Of a stretch of 64,000 bases of DNA, positions 22,230 to 34,081 are shown one piece after another. Each line of letters opens with the position of its first letter. Positions within the stretch are counted from its first letter, which is position 1. The DNA comes from Setaria digitata (taxonomy: Eukaryota > Nematoda > Chromadorea > Rhabditida > Setariidae). Made by a program: the position numbers and the translations under genes. Where the stretch lies: positions 62,001 through 126,000 of the forward strand of contig RCAB01000028.1 of the NCBI GenBank assembly GCA_003640385.1. Reading direction: 5' to 3'. Under the pieces are notes generated by a model. It was given only the letters and a program-made list of their open reading frames with translations, ran no database searches and was not told the origin of the DNA.

Positions 22230-25019
22230 CCCATTTTTGCAGCGCTGAAATGATAACTAAAGAATATTGTTCACACATGAAATACTTACTCGCTATACAT
22301 CGACCTACTACATTGTTAACCACTGAGCATGCTGTTGTTTAGTCTCTGGGCTATGAATATTTACACTGAAACACTTCTAGCATAATTTTATTTGACGTGC
22401 ACAGACGGTTCACAATCATTAATCAAATATAAACGATCTCTTAACTAATACCTCAGGAGAGGAGGCGAGCCCTGAATAACTAACTGAAATCTCGAACTTG
22501 AACTGACTAGCCCTTATCCGACAAAGAAAGAAGAATGATTCCGGAGAGAAAAGCTCGGCCCAACTGATACATTTAATACGAATGAGTGATAGAGTGCTGT
22601 AACTTTTAGTATATTTGAATGAGCGCCACTTGTGGATTAGATGTTCATGTTCGGTACCTGGCAGAACCCATAACATATTTCAGAAACGCCACACTCTCCG
22701 CGGCACATTCGAGAGAGCAGACGAAGAAGAACTATCGTGATAGCATGGGGCGATGGAGGTAGAGGGACGAGCAATAATGCTGCATGGTGAGAGAGAGAGG
22801 ATATAAAGAAGTGATAGAAGAGAGTGGTCGATTAGTTGCGGCCCATTGGATGAGATGGGTTTTTATTGGCTTCTGGCTAGGAGAAGGCGGGGCGGGGGAG
22901 TTGTGGCCAGGTAGTGACCAGTTAGTGACCGTTGTGTTTGGCTGGCTAAGCACCCGCCGTAGGTGAGTAATAGCCAGGAGGCGTTGACGTTTCAGCGTTC
23001 ACTCACGTATGGGAGTGGGTTTCTGACGTGAGCCACCAGTAGTACACGTAAGGTTGACTTTAAAATGAGAGTGAAGGGAGCTGTTTATCTGTCACTTCTA
23101 TGTGCTTTTCTAATGTCCGATTGCTTATCAACTTCATCATTAATTGTGGCTAATTACATTCGAATAAAGTCTCTCAGTCGATCGATTTCAGTTCATTTGT
23201 CGTTTCCCTCGTTTCGCTTAATGTTACGAAACAGTTGTTGGGGTTGTTAGCAGAATGCATGAATGTTCGTTCTGTTGCATGTAAAGAATGTCTGACACAT
23301 TCTCGTCCCTTTTGATGTTGAATTGTTTTACTGAACTAATAAAGTTTCAAATTAGTCTTTCATTTCCGGATGTATGTTGAATGCAGCAAGGCTCGCAGTC
23401 CGAACAGTTAAACCGGCATACTTTATAAATGCTGGATAAGAGGAGAAGGTGCCGTCAACTGGCGCACTCTTTTCTCCATTGTTCACATAGGATGTGCAAA
23501 CGGTATGGAAAACTTTTCCATATTTGTTCGGCTACTTTCAGAACCTTGAAGATTCCTCATCAAAGACATGTCTAAAAGTCTAAAAACGCCCTTCTTTAAC
23601 CGTTCGTTTTCCCGTTTGTTCGTCACATCATCTGCTCGCAGTGAATTTTATATCGCAGGATCCTCATTATCCATGCAATGACAACCTTTTCTGAAACTTT
23701 TGTTTGATGAAAGGTTACTTTTAGGTTTCCTGTCTAGTTACTGTTTTTCTTCATTACTAATTCAAGATTAGCATGATGATGTGATTCACCCGGATATTAT
23801 AAAGGAGATAGGTAATACTTTTAATGCTGACATTCATGATTCAGGGAGGGCTTTACCGTGTCGATTTATAAGATTCATATTTTGCTGTTGCTGACTAAAA
23901 TGTTTCGTAACACTATTTTTGAACTTTTTTGATCACTTCTGTCTGGAAAAACATGCATGATATTGATGCTTTGTGATTCAGAGAAATTTTTGAGCCTAGA
24001 GGGCTTTACTCGGTGATTTTTAAGATTTATTATTAAGCTTTTGTTGACTGGGATGTTTCAAATCTAAGTGGAATTGCATTCGGGTTTTTAATGCATGTTA
24101 AGAACGTTTGTTGGTTGTTGTTTCTGGAAAAAAGAGCAAGATTAGGTTAACCTAGACAAGTTCTCTTTCCTGTCGATGTGGTCCTCCTTAGCTGCTGTGT
24201 GCAAAAATGTTCCAAAAGTTGCTTCATATGCAAGTATGAAGTAGCATTATTCACTAGCAATAGTCGGCGCTTACCAATAATTTTATCAAACTGAAAAACT
24301 CATTCTCGTACCTGTTTTCGTATGTCGAAGTATGTTTACATTGATTGTACTCATTTAGTTAAGCTAAGTAACTTACATTTTTGTATGCGTTCATAACAGC
24401 CAATATCTGTTGCAACAACCATTAAAAAATTGGTACAAATGGTTGATCAACTCCTAAACAAGAATACCATTTGGTCATAAATGATCGACAAAAAGTAGTT
24501 TGTAGATGGTTCAGTTCTGAAGAACTTTGCGATGGAAGTGACTTATCCTCCATAACATTCATCATTTTGACTGGTAATCTATTATATGATATACTGCTTA
24601 CGCATGTAATATGGGCATCTTAAATTAAGATTACTATGAATTTGGCTATGCTGATTATCAGAAGGAGGAGAGAAATGGATAATTTACTTTCTATTGATTT
24701 CATTCCACGCATAGAAATTTTTTATGTTGACTGGTTCTTGTCTATTCAAAACTGTGCTAACTGTTCCGTTATATTTTGTAGAAATTATTATGAAAATAGA
24801 TATACATTGTTCGTATAGAATTTAGGTTTTCTTTATTGAGCAAGTAATTTAGATATAATGACCTAAGAGTCATAGCATAGGCAGTATAATCATGTATATC
24901 CTATAACCATGCAAATAGTGATGAAAATATTTCTTAAATGTCGTGTAGTTTCTTGTCATTGTTGTTTGTTATAAACGTCAAAAAATAATGGTCGTACTTT
25001 GCAGAATAATATTATACAG
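22230..25019. promoter_or_regulatory. Divergent intergenic region with GC-rich island
   Basis: This 2.8-kb gap separates the start of the minus-strand Golgi-protein gene (22229) from the plus-strand NOT2 start (25049). The sequence at about 22690-22980 is clearly richer in G and C than its surroundings. It contains a GA-repeat, a short repeat of the AGTGACC unit, and a strong donor, CGTAG|GTGAGTAA, near 22962. It may be the shared promoter region and hold a non-coding first exon of NOT2, spliced to the acceptor at 25018-25019. No coding exon is supported here. Confidence 0.4.
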
Positions 25020-25052
25020 ATGTATGAATATACGATTGAACGAGCTCGATGA
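25020..25052 (+). promoter_or_regulatory. Ten-codon upstream ORF overlapping the NOT2 start as ATGA
   Basis: A TATACAG acceptor ends at 25019. The ATG right after it opens a frame of ten codons ending in TGA at 25050-25052. That stop shares the bases ATGA with the NOT2 start codon at 25049. If the mature 5' end is formed at this acceptor, by cis or leader trans-splicing, every transcript would carry this upstream ORF. A stop-start overlap of this type can permit termination-coupled reinitiation. Use of the acceptor is inferred. Confidence 0.45.
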
Positions 25053-28000
25053 GCAGCAGTGGAGGTGTATTAGCTGATCGTAACCGACTTTCCTCGCAAT
25101 CATCAACATCATCAGCTTGTCGTAATTCGCTAATTCCTCCAGAAAACGTTATCAACGAGTCAGAATTTCCGTCATTGGGGGTGCGCTCCTCACCCTCCTC
25201 AACACCCTCTGCATTTAATTCCTTGCCAACTACCAGTAATTATTCCTCTTCACCACCTGTACCACAAAATCATCTGTATTCAAAAGACGTCTACAATGCT
25301 CTACAGCGAGCTCCTTATGGTAAGTCATTTATTTAAGGGAATTCAACAAACATGTCAGTAGTGTGTCACGCTCCTCACTGTCGAAAGATATGTTTCAAAT
25401 GACGAGTTTAGTATGAACTCTCCCGCTGATTTAAAAGCAGTCGTAAGCTATGAAGTGAAGATGGATAAACTACTACAAATGTTCTTCATACAACTGCATG
25501 CTAATAACTTTCATTCAAGCAGTCCTGTGGTAGTAAGTCATGTGTAAAAGTTTTCATTAAAAAATTCATTTTAAAACAACTAGCGATAGTCTTTTTTATT
25601 GGAAGGCGATACCAGTTGAGCCCCATATATTTCCTATCAACATTCTTGTATACATTGGTGTATATATGTATTTGTGCTAAAATGTGATATATGAGGGATG
25701 CTTGGTGTACGTGGAAATCTTCTGTGATGAGGATAATGCACTTATCACAATAGCCAGTGCTGTGAAAATGGATTTTTTATGAAATCATTTGATGTACTAT
25801 TCAGGGATATAAGGTGCGGAATGATTTGAATTAGGTACTTTTCCTGATACAAACAACAGAAAAAAATTCTGCAAATCGATTTCACTTCGTAAAAAAAGTA
25901 TGTAGGAAACATGTAGAGGCTTGCAGATAACTTTTTGTCATAATCACCATTCTTCATCTCCTTCAATTTTTTATATGGTCTTTTTTCCACTCGATTAGTC
26001 AATGAGTTTAATCTGAAAGTTTCACAGCAAAAAACTAGTCCCTCAAGGTCCATTCTATTGCCATTACCCTTATATGACCCTAGCGGATGTTCCGGTGCTG
26101 GGGAAGTGACGCGATCTAGACCGAGGTTAATTAGTATTGCGAGTCTTCATATGCTTTTTCAACATTTTATTTTAAAGCATATGCTGGGTGTGGTTGCATA
26201 TAATACATTGTAATTAAGAAACAGGCGGTAATATCAGTATTCCTTCTGGATGTATGCTGCAGCAGTTCTCTCGTTTGAAGCAGATCGAGGGACAAGAAGT
26301 GGTGGTGAGCGTAAAGCATTAAGCGTGAGATTGTAGGTTATTGTGCGTTCAGTGGTCATGTTTATGTGCTCATAAAAGAGTAAACAATTTAGTTTTAGGT
26401 ATGCTCCTTAACCCCCAGGAATTGGATAATAAATGGTGGAATTTAAATCGAAAATTTCAAAATTTAAAAGTAAGAAGTTGGTTGGTACTAAAAACTTATT
26501 TGACTAAAAAAAAAACCATTTGTCGAGAAATTTGATGGGGAATTTGAATCCTATCTGAAAGTTCCTCAATGTGAAAAGGAGATTTTTTCCCATAATATTC
26601 GACAATCACTGCTTTTGTTTTCACAGGAAGGGTATCGTGATCAGTGAAACCCGGAATATTTCGCATGAGAAGGGTTTACCGCAGCCTTGGGTTTTTTTCA
26701 TTTGGGTGTGAAGTGGGGAAGCAAGCACGAGGTAGTTAGGATTTAGTTCTGAGTGGATCTATGTATTTTAATGAATTAGTAGAATGTGGGAAGAATCGCT
26801 GGGGGTATGAATATCATTACATTAGCAAAATGATACAGTTATATACAAGAGATCCGATAAGGTATCTCAGTGAAATTTTAAAGGTTTTTAGGAAACCGGT
26901 GGTACCATATTTTCTGTAAGGAACTGGCGCCATGTAAAGGACAAATTAGTTGAAAATATCTTTCTAGCTCGATTTTCAAATGAATTGGTTTGTTCAAATT
27001 TAAAACCTTTTTGACAACCTTGAGGAAATTGTATATTTTCAGCAAATTTAATGCGAACAAGTGATGGAAATTCGTTATCGACACAAAACGTCGAGTTCCG
27101 TATTCAAAATGAGGACTTTCCTGCACTACCTGGCGCTAATCATCTTGAGACTGGGCAGACTCATGTAAACACGGTAAGGATCTCATACAATTTCTTCTTA
27201 GGTTTTCCTTCCTCCTCTGACTGGTTATTATCCTAGAAAACTTAACTGATTTATTGCTGCCTGTATTAATTGCTAAAAAAAAGAGGAGAAAAAAAGGTAT
27301 TATGTCTTCGTACTATCAATTTTAATTTCATAAAACTCGTGAGGGTTTCTATGCATAAAAATGATATATTGTAGGCAGTTTTTCTCTGGCAGTTGACTTC
27401 ATAAGTAAATCATATGTTGAAGTAGAAATTGAATGAAATAGTTTACAGACGAACAGTGCAGATGGACTTGCTTCGGAAACAAGGTACTCTGAAAGGTCGA
27501 ACACTGAAGCGAAAGCAGGGATTCAGACATTTCCAGACGGTTGGTTTCAAAGTGGTTTTCGTGTAAAGTACACTTTAATCTATCTTCATTTTAGCAAGCT
27601 AATAAGGCTAGAACTAATTTTGAAGGAAAATTATAACTTTCGAGGTAATAATAAACATACTTCTTACTCTTTCCTAACAATATCGAAAGCCTTGGTAGAA
27701 ATTGCTTTGTTCAGTGAAAAATTTTTAGGTACAGTAAAGAATATCCCAGCTGGCATGTTGAATGACCAATTTGGCATGGCCGGTTTGTTGACGTTTTTGC
27801 GAGCAATTGAAAGTGACCCAGCTATTGTGGCACTTGCTCTTGGTCATGATTTAACTACTCTGGGACTGAATTTGAATTCCACTGAGTAAGCTTTGCATTT
27901 TCTTATTGGTAGCATCCATTTTTAATTATTTTATGGCATTTTTACCAAACATTATATACCTAAAAACTAAGATAACCTATGTTGCTTTGAAACAGATTGC

Positions 28001-29642
28001 GTCCTTCAAGGCTTTGTTTTAAGAGCAAGAGATTTTCGAGGAATTGAGGTTCTTTTTTTCTCTTAAGAGATCGACATATGAAGGAGTACATACAACTCTT
28101 TTTTTACATTTAGTTTTTTCTATAAAAGAAGTGGAGTTATATAGTTGCAACTTTGGTTCTGCGTTTTTCCTCTACAGCTACAAAACTACGTGTGCTTAGA
28201 ATTAGGCACGAGAAAGTGAAAATTGGTAGCAGAATCGAATTTTGAATTCATTATTAAAAAAAGTAGGAGCTGTATGGTGGATGTGAAATTTAATTATGTG
28301 TAAAAAATGTTTCGATTCAGCGATGATTATGAACTTGATAATGTTGAAATTTTCATGGTAACATTGAATTAGTCACTCATTAGTTCCAGGCGAAACATTT
28401 ACGCAACGTTTGGAGGACCTTGGGCAGATTATCCATGTCGAATACAGGATCTTGAAGCGAAGGTTCATTTTCCAACCAGTATCTTAATTTATTATTTTAA
28501 GATTTTTGTCATATCTGTTCTTCATACTTTTCCTGTACCGCTTTCCCCATCCCTTCCATTTGCAAGGCATTTTAGGTGCCAGATGAATATTTAACGAATG
28601 CTTCGATTCGAGATAAGCTGCCGAATATCAAATTGAGCAAGCTATCAGAGGATGTGCTGTTCTACCTCTTTTATAATTGTCCAGGCGAGGTTTATCAGGT
28701 CGCCGCTGCTAGTGAGCTGTGAGTTTTAGAAATTTGTGTAAACTAGCAAAAAAGGAACAGTTAATTCATTGGGATTACTACGATTAGCGGTCATTTAGCC
28801 AGCATGTATCTCTGTGGCATTTATTACAACAACGTGTGATTTACTTGGCATGCATGGCTCACTCACTCTTAGACTTCCACTATTAGATAGTATACCATTG
28901 ATAGTTTGCTTCTGTTCGGATCACTCGATTTTCGGTACCAACACCAGGGATTCCTAGACTTATCTATCTAAGGAATATACTGTTCCACAATCTTCTTTAG
29001 TTATTTGTAGAGATCAGAGTAGTGTTTTTGAAGTCCTCAGTTGTTTTGTTCTGGACTGAAAGGAACTCTTGAATTCTTTTTTATGAATACCTTTTTGTTT
29101 TCAGGTACAGTAGGGATTGGCGGTTTCATAAAGGTCAACGTGTATGGCTAACACGATCGCAGTATGGAGGTGTTAAGGAGCAGACGTCAACATATGAAAA
29201 AGGATCCTACAATGTTTTCGATCCTGTACAGTGGCGAAAAGTAAGATTCCGTACATTGGGAATTTAAAGAAGTATAAACTAGTTCTATTCTGTTTCGTTT
29301 TGCAGAATTATCTGGCAAATTTGAACATAGAAACAAGCCAGTTTCTCACTCCTAGCACTCTTTTAATAGTCAAGGGAAAATGTGGCAGCTGAAAGTGGTC
29401 TGCTTTCCCTATTTTTATTCTTATTAGAAAGCTTCCTGTGGAATCGTGGAATCCTGGTAAAATATCAAACCACCCACTTCCTCTGCCTATTAGAATCACT
29501 GTTTCAGATACCGAGAGATATGACATTAGAGTACAAAGAGCTTGAAGAACGACCCAAATTGCCTCAGTCTTTACAGCAGTCAGGTCAGCCACAAGTTGCG
29601 CAATCATCTTCCACAGCTGCGACGCAGAACGGTTCATCATAG
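25049..29642 (+). CDS. ntl-2: CCR4-NOT complex subunit 2 (NOT2/CNOT2)
   Basis: Exons 25049-25319, 27043-27173, 27449-27539, 27729-27885, 28390-28462, 28576-28718, 29105-29240 and 29508-29642 join in phase to give 378 residues. The N-terminus is serine-rich, with FPSLG at residues 40-44 and NEDFPALPG around 113-121, the same motif as in human CNOT2. From about residue 165 comes the NOT-box domain: NIPAGMLNDQFGMAGLLTF, LALGHDLTTLGLNLNS, VPDEYLTNASIRDKLPNIKL, YNCPGEVYQVAAASEL, then RDWRFHKGQRVW, YNVFDPVQWRK and YKELEERPKLP. NOT2 pairs with NOT3 and docks on NOT1 in the cytoplasmic deadenylation complex that represses and degrades mRNA. The C-terminal tail is glutamine- and serine-rich. A poly(A) signal lies at 29994-29999. 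A shortened tandem paralogue follows 2 kb downstream. This is the most certain gene in the window. Confidence 0.95.
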
Positions 29643-29721
29643 TTGTCGCCAATTCACTTTAATGTTGACGAGCCACTGACGTTACACGCATGCGTTCCAT
29701 GTTCCATCTCTTTGTCATCTC

Positions 29722-29725
<4 letters not shown>

Positions 29726-29774
<49 letters not shown>
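29726..29774 (+). repeat. 49-base A homopolymer in the NOT2 3' UTR
   Basis: An unbroken run of A lies 84 bases after the NOT2 stop codon and before its poly(A) signal, followed by an AAAAC repeat. It would lie inside the 3' UTR of the transcript. The length is unusual for this window and may be partly a sequencing or assembly artefact. Confidence 0.85.
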
Positions 29775-29775
<1 letters not shown>

Positions 29776-29993
29776 AAAACAAAAAATCTCCTGCTGCATA
29801 CAGATCATCCAGATTTCGAGTTTTAAAATATTTGTACTTTTTTTTTTGTGAAAGGTCGTAAAATAGAATTAATCATGTAGCTATATATACATACTAAGGA
29901 CTTGTCTCCTCATGCTAATCGAAGAAACAGGAAGAAATCCACTTTTGAATCCCGAAACCTTTTTGTATGTTTTCTTGCTACGTTGTTATTTGC

Positions 29994-29999
29994 AATAAA
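29994..29999 (+). terminator. Poly(A) signal of NOT2
   Basis: An AATAAA hexamer lies 352 bases after the stop codon. The 18 bases ending here (29982-29999) match those ending at 34081, behind the paralogue, at all but one position. Confidence 0.55.
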
Positions 30000-30156
30000 C
30001 ACTTCGCATTTGGCTTGTTATTTGCGCACAAGTTAATGGAAGAAGTGGAAAGGTAACTCAGAACCCGACAGGGTGAAACTTTTGCTAAACGTGTTTGAGG
30101 AGTGGTTTTAAGCCCTAGTAAGGAGACTTCCATAATCTTGGTTCGCCCTACCAGGA

Positions 30157-30331
30157 ATAACACCCGGCGGTAGTGTGGTTTTGGTTTTGGGTCACTGTGG
30201 TCATTCTAAAAGAAACAGCAGTCTAGCTAGTTTTGATGTTTTTNATAACACCCGGCGGTAGTGTGGTTTTGGTTTTAGATCACTGTGGTCATTCTAAAAG
30301 AAACAGCAGTCTAGCTAGTTTTGATGTTTTT
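30157..30331 (+). repeat. 87-base tandem duplication around an N
   Basis: The sequence starting ATAACACCCGGCGGTAGTG at 30157-30243 is repeated at 30245-30331, with only a few differences near GGTTTTGGG versus GGTTTTAGA. The two copies are separated by the single ambiguous base in the window, at 30244. This pattern suggests a contig-joining artefact as much as a true duplication. Confidence 0.85.
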
Positions 30332-31653
30332 TTTTCCGGGCATGCAGCATGAGATTGTTGGGTCAGTTAATTATTGGTGCTGGAGAGATTCGTGAGCACA
30401 ATTACTTACTGAAATGAAGAATATAGGTTGCGTAATGGGCAAATCACTCTTCCTATTGTGCTCTGATTAAATGGCTAGTTTTTTTCCAGAATGATTAGTA
30501 CAAAAAGGAATTCAATACTCGAAGTTTATATAATAAGTAAGTAGTTGCGATTCGTATCGCAAAATTATATATTATATATAGCTCTGAAATGTTAACTAGT
30601 GCAAGTCGTGATTTTTTGGACCTTAAGAAACATTCAGTTTAAACTAATCCGGAAGAAAAAAAGTACTGAAAACGCAGTAAATTGCATGAATTGGATAAAC
30701 GTTCCACTAGAAATGAAATGAAACAGAAGCCATTGCTTTTTTTGTATTGCAGGGTCGCAAGATATTTTGTAAATTTCAAAAAAACTTGGGAGCAACTATT
30801 GTATTATCTTCTTTTTGGATACATTTATATCACCCGAAAAGGTTCTCAAAAAAAAAAAAAAAATGAATTGTTGTTGGATAAATACATTTTACATGCATTT
30901 TCTATTCCTCCGCTATGAGTAGATATTTTCGGGAAAAAAAAGTTGACAAGTTATGGCGATGATGATTGCTGGAAAATTTCTCAGATCACAAGAGTAAATT
31001 AACTTAGACTGAACCTTCATTGTTGCTTTTAAAAAGCGACGAATCCTGCTACCTTTCTAACCCTCCTGATTGACTTGTTTCCTTGCAATACTACTGCTAC
31101 TACTTATTAGTACTACAACTTCCATACAACAACGGGTACAGCTTCATTTTTTTGTTTAATTAAACAAAAATCATAATCATAAAGTTGAAATTCATAGCTA
31201 AGCAGCCTCGGTTATTAGCAATCATTATCCGTTCGTTAATTACATCGGTCACTTCTTGATCAAACCAAGTACAAAATGTGCTTAAATTACAGACCGTACA
31301 TTTTTTTCTCTTTTTGTCAAAGCATTCCGGGTAATAGTCCAGTGATAATCATTGGTAATTTGTTTATCAACCTAAATGACAGTAAATTCTGGATTGCTCA
31401 TTTTTAAAGGATATTTTAACTCCGGAGGTAGATAGATGGTCTCTGTTTCAGGTTCAAATTATTTTGCATTTTTGATGCGACTTTGCCAGTTTAAAATGGA
31501 AAAGATCGACAAAATGAGAAAAAACTATACTACAAAATTTCATATGTGTTTTAAAAAAAAGTGCTACAAGTTATAGAAGTATAGAATGCTTTATTGCTTA
31601 TGCTGAAGGTAAAAAATTTTGATAGTTACAGTGAATTGTGATACAATTATATA
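30332..31653. other. Intergenic between NOT2 and its paralogue
   Basis: No exon is supported. The sequence is AT-rich with several A-runs. It should contain the promoter or leader-splice region of the downstream paralogue, but I see no distinctive element. Confidence 0.5.
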
Positions 31654-33841
31654 ATGGAAGAGCAACCGCCAGAACAACCACCGGAAAATGTTAACTTTCA
31701 AGTGAGGAGTGAAGATTTCCCGGCGCTAACGGGCACTTCAGGACTCTGGAATGAGGCTGCATCCTCGTCCTCATCGCAGGTTCTTCCGTTAATTAAAACG
31801 AATGGAAGTAGAAATTTTACTTTAGCAAACAGTCTAATGAATGAAGCAATTTTTTAGGCGGAAAACCGTGGTGGCACAGTGGAACCTGGATTTGAACCAA
31901 TTGTTTTGAGAAGTTTAGCACCTGAAGCAGGAACGGACCTTGAAACAATTCCAAGTGATTTGTCCTTTGTGCTTCAGATAATTTAAATTTTGGCATTGCT
32001 TTGGCAAAGACTACGATTACATGAAATTAACTCACTAACTAATAAACAATTGTGAATACAGATATATATATATATATATATATAAAAGCTAATTAATCAC
32101 ATTACTGACTTCGGAGGAATTAAAGGTGCAGTGAGTAATGTTTCACCAAATGTGATGACTGACCAATATGGAATGGCCGGATTCTTGGCTTTTTATCGAG
32201 CAAGCCAAGCTGATCCTAGTCTTGCTTCACTTCCTATTGGTGAAAATGTAGAAAATCTAGGTTTGGGTATGAACTCTCAGTAAGTTTTATTAAATTTGAA
32301 TTCAAATTAAGTCATCAAGTTCTTGTGGTGTGAAGTCCTGATTGCAAAAAATGACACGTAGGAGAAGCGGAAAGTTTAGGTCTCATGTAAGGAAAGGATA
32401 GCAAATATTTACAGAAAATAGAATAAACTGAAAAGAGCTGATCAACTGTTAAGAAGTGTCTTAATTCTTAGACCTAGTCTTAGCCGTGATCATAGTCCTA
32501 GTTTACGTTTCTCTTGCAGTTCACTTGACCAGTTGTGAATTCCAGATAATTTCTTGTCTCCATAATACAGGTCCATATCCACCCTTTCTGTTTCAGGCTT
32601 CAAGTACCGAATCCAAGCGGATATGGCAGGTTTGTCAAATGAATTGAATTAAAAAAACCAAAGATAGGTGAATCGGTTAGGAATTGTTGAAGTTAAAAGT
32701 AGAATATAGGTAGGAAAAAGATTTTATTTAACAAATTTCTCCGTCTAGCTTGACTGGACCGACCAGACTCAGATTTTGATAAACTTAGAAGGGCTTTTTA
32801 ATTGGAAATATATCAATCACCAGTTAATTTTAGACGTGAAATTTATCTAAATTATGGAGGACCGTGGGCAGACAAACCAAATCATGCACCGAACATAGAA
32901 GCTAGGGTTGGCATTTACATTTTAGGATTATTAGCTTAAATTTGATATATTTCTTCAGAAAATTGTTAAAGCATTAAAACTTTACTATGGAAAATCAAGC
33001 AAATGAAGTAGATGCTCGATGGTTAGTTAAGAGGAGGAGATTCTTCGAGGGTTTTTAGCATCTTCAGAGAACTAACATTAGATTAGGTACTAGGAGTACT
33101 GTTTTGTTTTACGAGAATACGGACAGATTATACTGAAGAATAAACTCACGCTGAAGGAGGTATGTAATGTGACACTGGCGAACATTTTTTTTTTCGATTT
33201 AGTTCCACTTAATTTTTTAATGTTTAATTAATACAGGTGCCAGAGGAGTATCGAACGAACTGCTTGATTCATGAGAACCTGGCAAGGATAAAGCTACCTT
33301 CGCTAGATGAGGATGTCGTATTTTACCTGTTTTATAATTTTCCCGGTGAGAAATATCAAATCGCTGCTGCCTACGAGCTGTGAGTTCTGTAATTTGCTGT
33401 TTCAGATAGTTTAGTGCAATGATTGTTGATAAATTTCCAATGGATGTTTTTGTCTTCTTTTGCTGTAAATTGGAAATACTGAACGTCCCAATCATTTCCT
33501 TTCTTCAGATACAGAAGGGAATGGCGCTATCATAAAGTGCAATCAACTTGGTTGAGACGTTTCAGCTGCGAAAGTGTCGTTTTCCGAGCAAACAACTTTG
33601 AGAAGGGACTATACAATGTTTTCGATCCAGTACAATGGCGGAAAGTGTGATTTAGTATTATATTCTTCACCGTTCAAAATTGTTGCCATCTTTGGATGGA
33701 ATCGATGGCACAAGAATCACTGTAACTGAGGTATTTTTGAAGGTGTTGTTGCAGGTACCAAGACAAATGACAATACAATACAAAGATCTTGACAGTAGGC
33801 CAATATTACCACCAGAAATGAAAATATTATTTCAACAATAA
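31654..33841 (+). CDS. Short NOT2 paralogue, tandem duplicate
   Basis: Exons 31654-31779, 31858-31954, 32126-32279, 32834-32906, 33237-33379, 33509-33644 and 33755-33841 join in phase with no internal stop, giving 271 residues. The start is MEEQPPEQPP. At residues 19-27 SEDFPALTG keeps the NOT2 FPAL motif. The NOT-box follows: VMTDQYGMAGFLAF, GGPWADKPN, VPEEYRTNCLIHENLARIKL, FYLFYNFPGEKYQIAAAYEL, REWRYHK, YNVFDPVQWRKV and MTIQYKDLDSRP. Three consecutive exons have exactly the lengths of their counterparts in the upstream gene (73, 143 and 136 bases) and the same phases. The serine-rich first exon of NOT2 is missing and the C-terminal tail is shorter. The junction 31954 to 32126 uses weak sites (CCAA|GTGATT and TTAAAG) and is the least certain part. 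Intact frames argue for a functional, diverged copy that could compete for NOT1 or NOT3. Confidence 0.85.
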
Positions 33842-34075
33842 TGCCTTCACGGGAAAAAACCGTAATTGTTAACGATCATCGAAGTCACTGATATTCACTG
33901 ATATGCGCTAATATTTTTACCATTATTTTGTTAAGGGACAACAGTGTGATGCTACGAATCCTAATAATGTTTTTCCCTTTTTTTATTTTGACAAATATTT
34001 GAAGAAATGCAGTTGTTCCTATATCAAATATTCATTTTTGCGAATTTCTTTTTCTGCTGTCATGTTGTTATATGC

Positions 34076-34081
34076 AATAAA
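34076..34081 (+). terminator. Poly(A) signal of the NOT2 paralogue
   Basis: An AATAAA hexamer lies 235 bases after the paralogue stop. It sits in an 18-base context (34064-34081) nearly identical to the one behind NOT2. Confidence 0.5.

Noticed and set aside
25745..26053. Minus-strand frame in NOT2 intron 1
   Set aside because: AT-rich, without splice context or motif.
29308..29652. Minus-strand frame over the last NOT2 exon
   Set aside because: It is antisense to a clearly coding NOT2 exon.
29643..29861. Plus-strand frame with a long lysine run after NOT2
   Set aside because: It is the translation of the 49-base A homopolymer in the 3' UTR.
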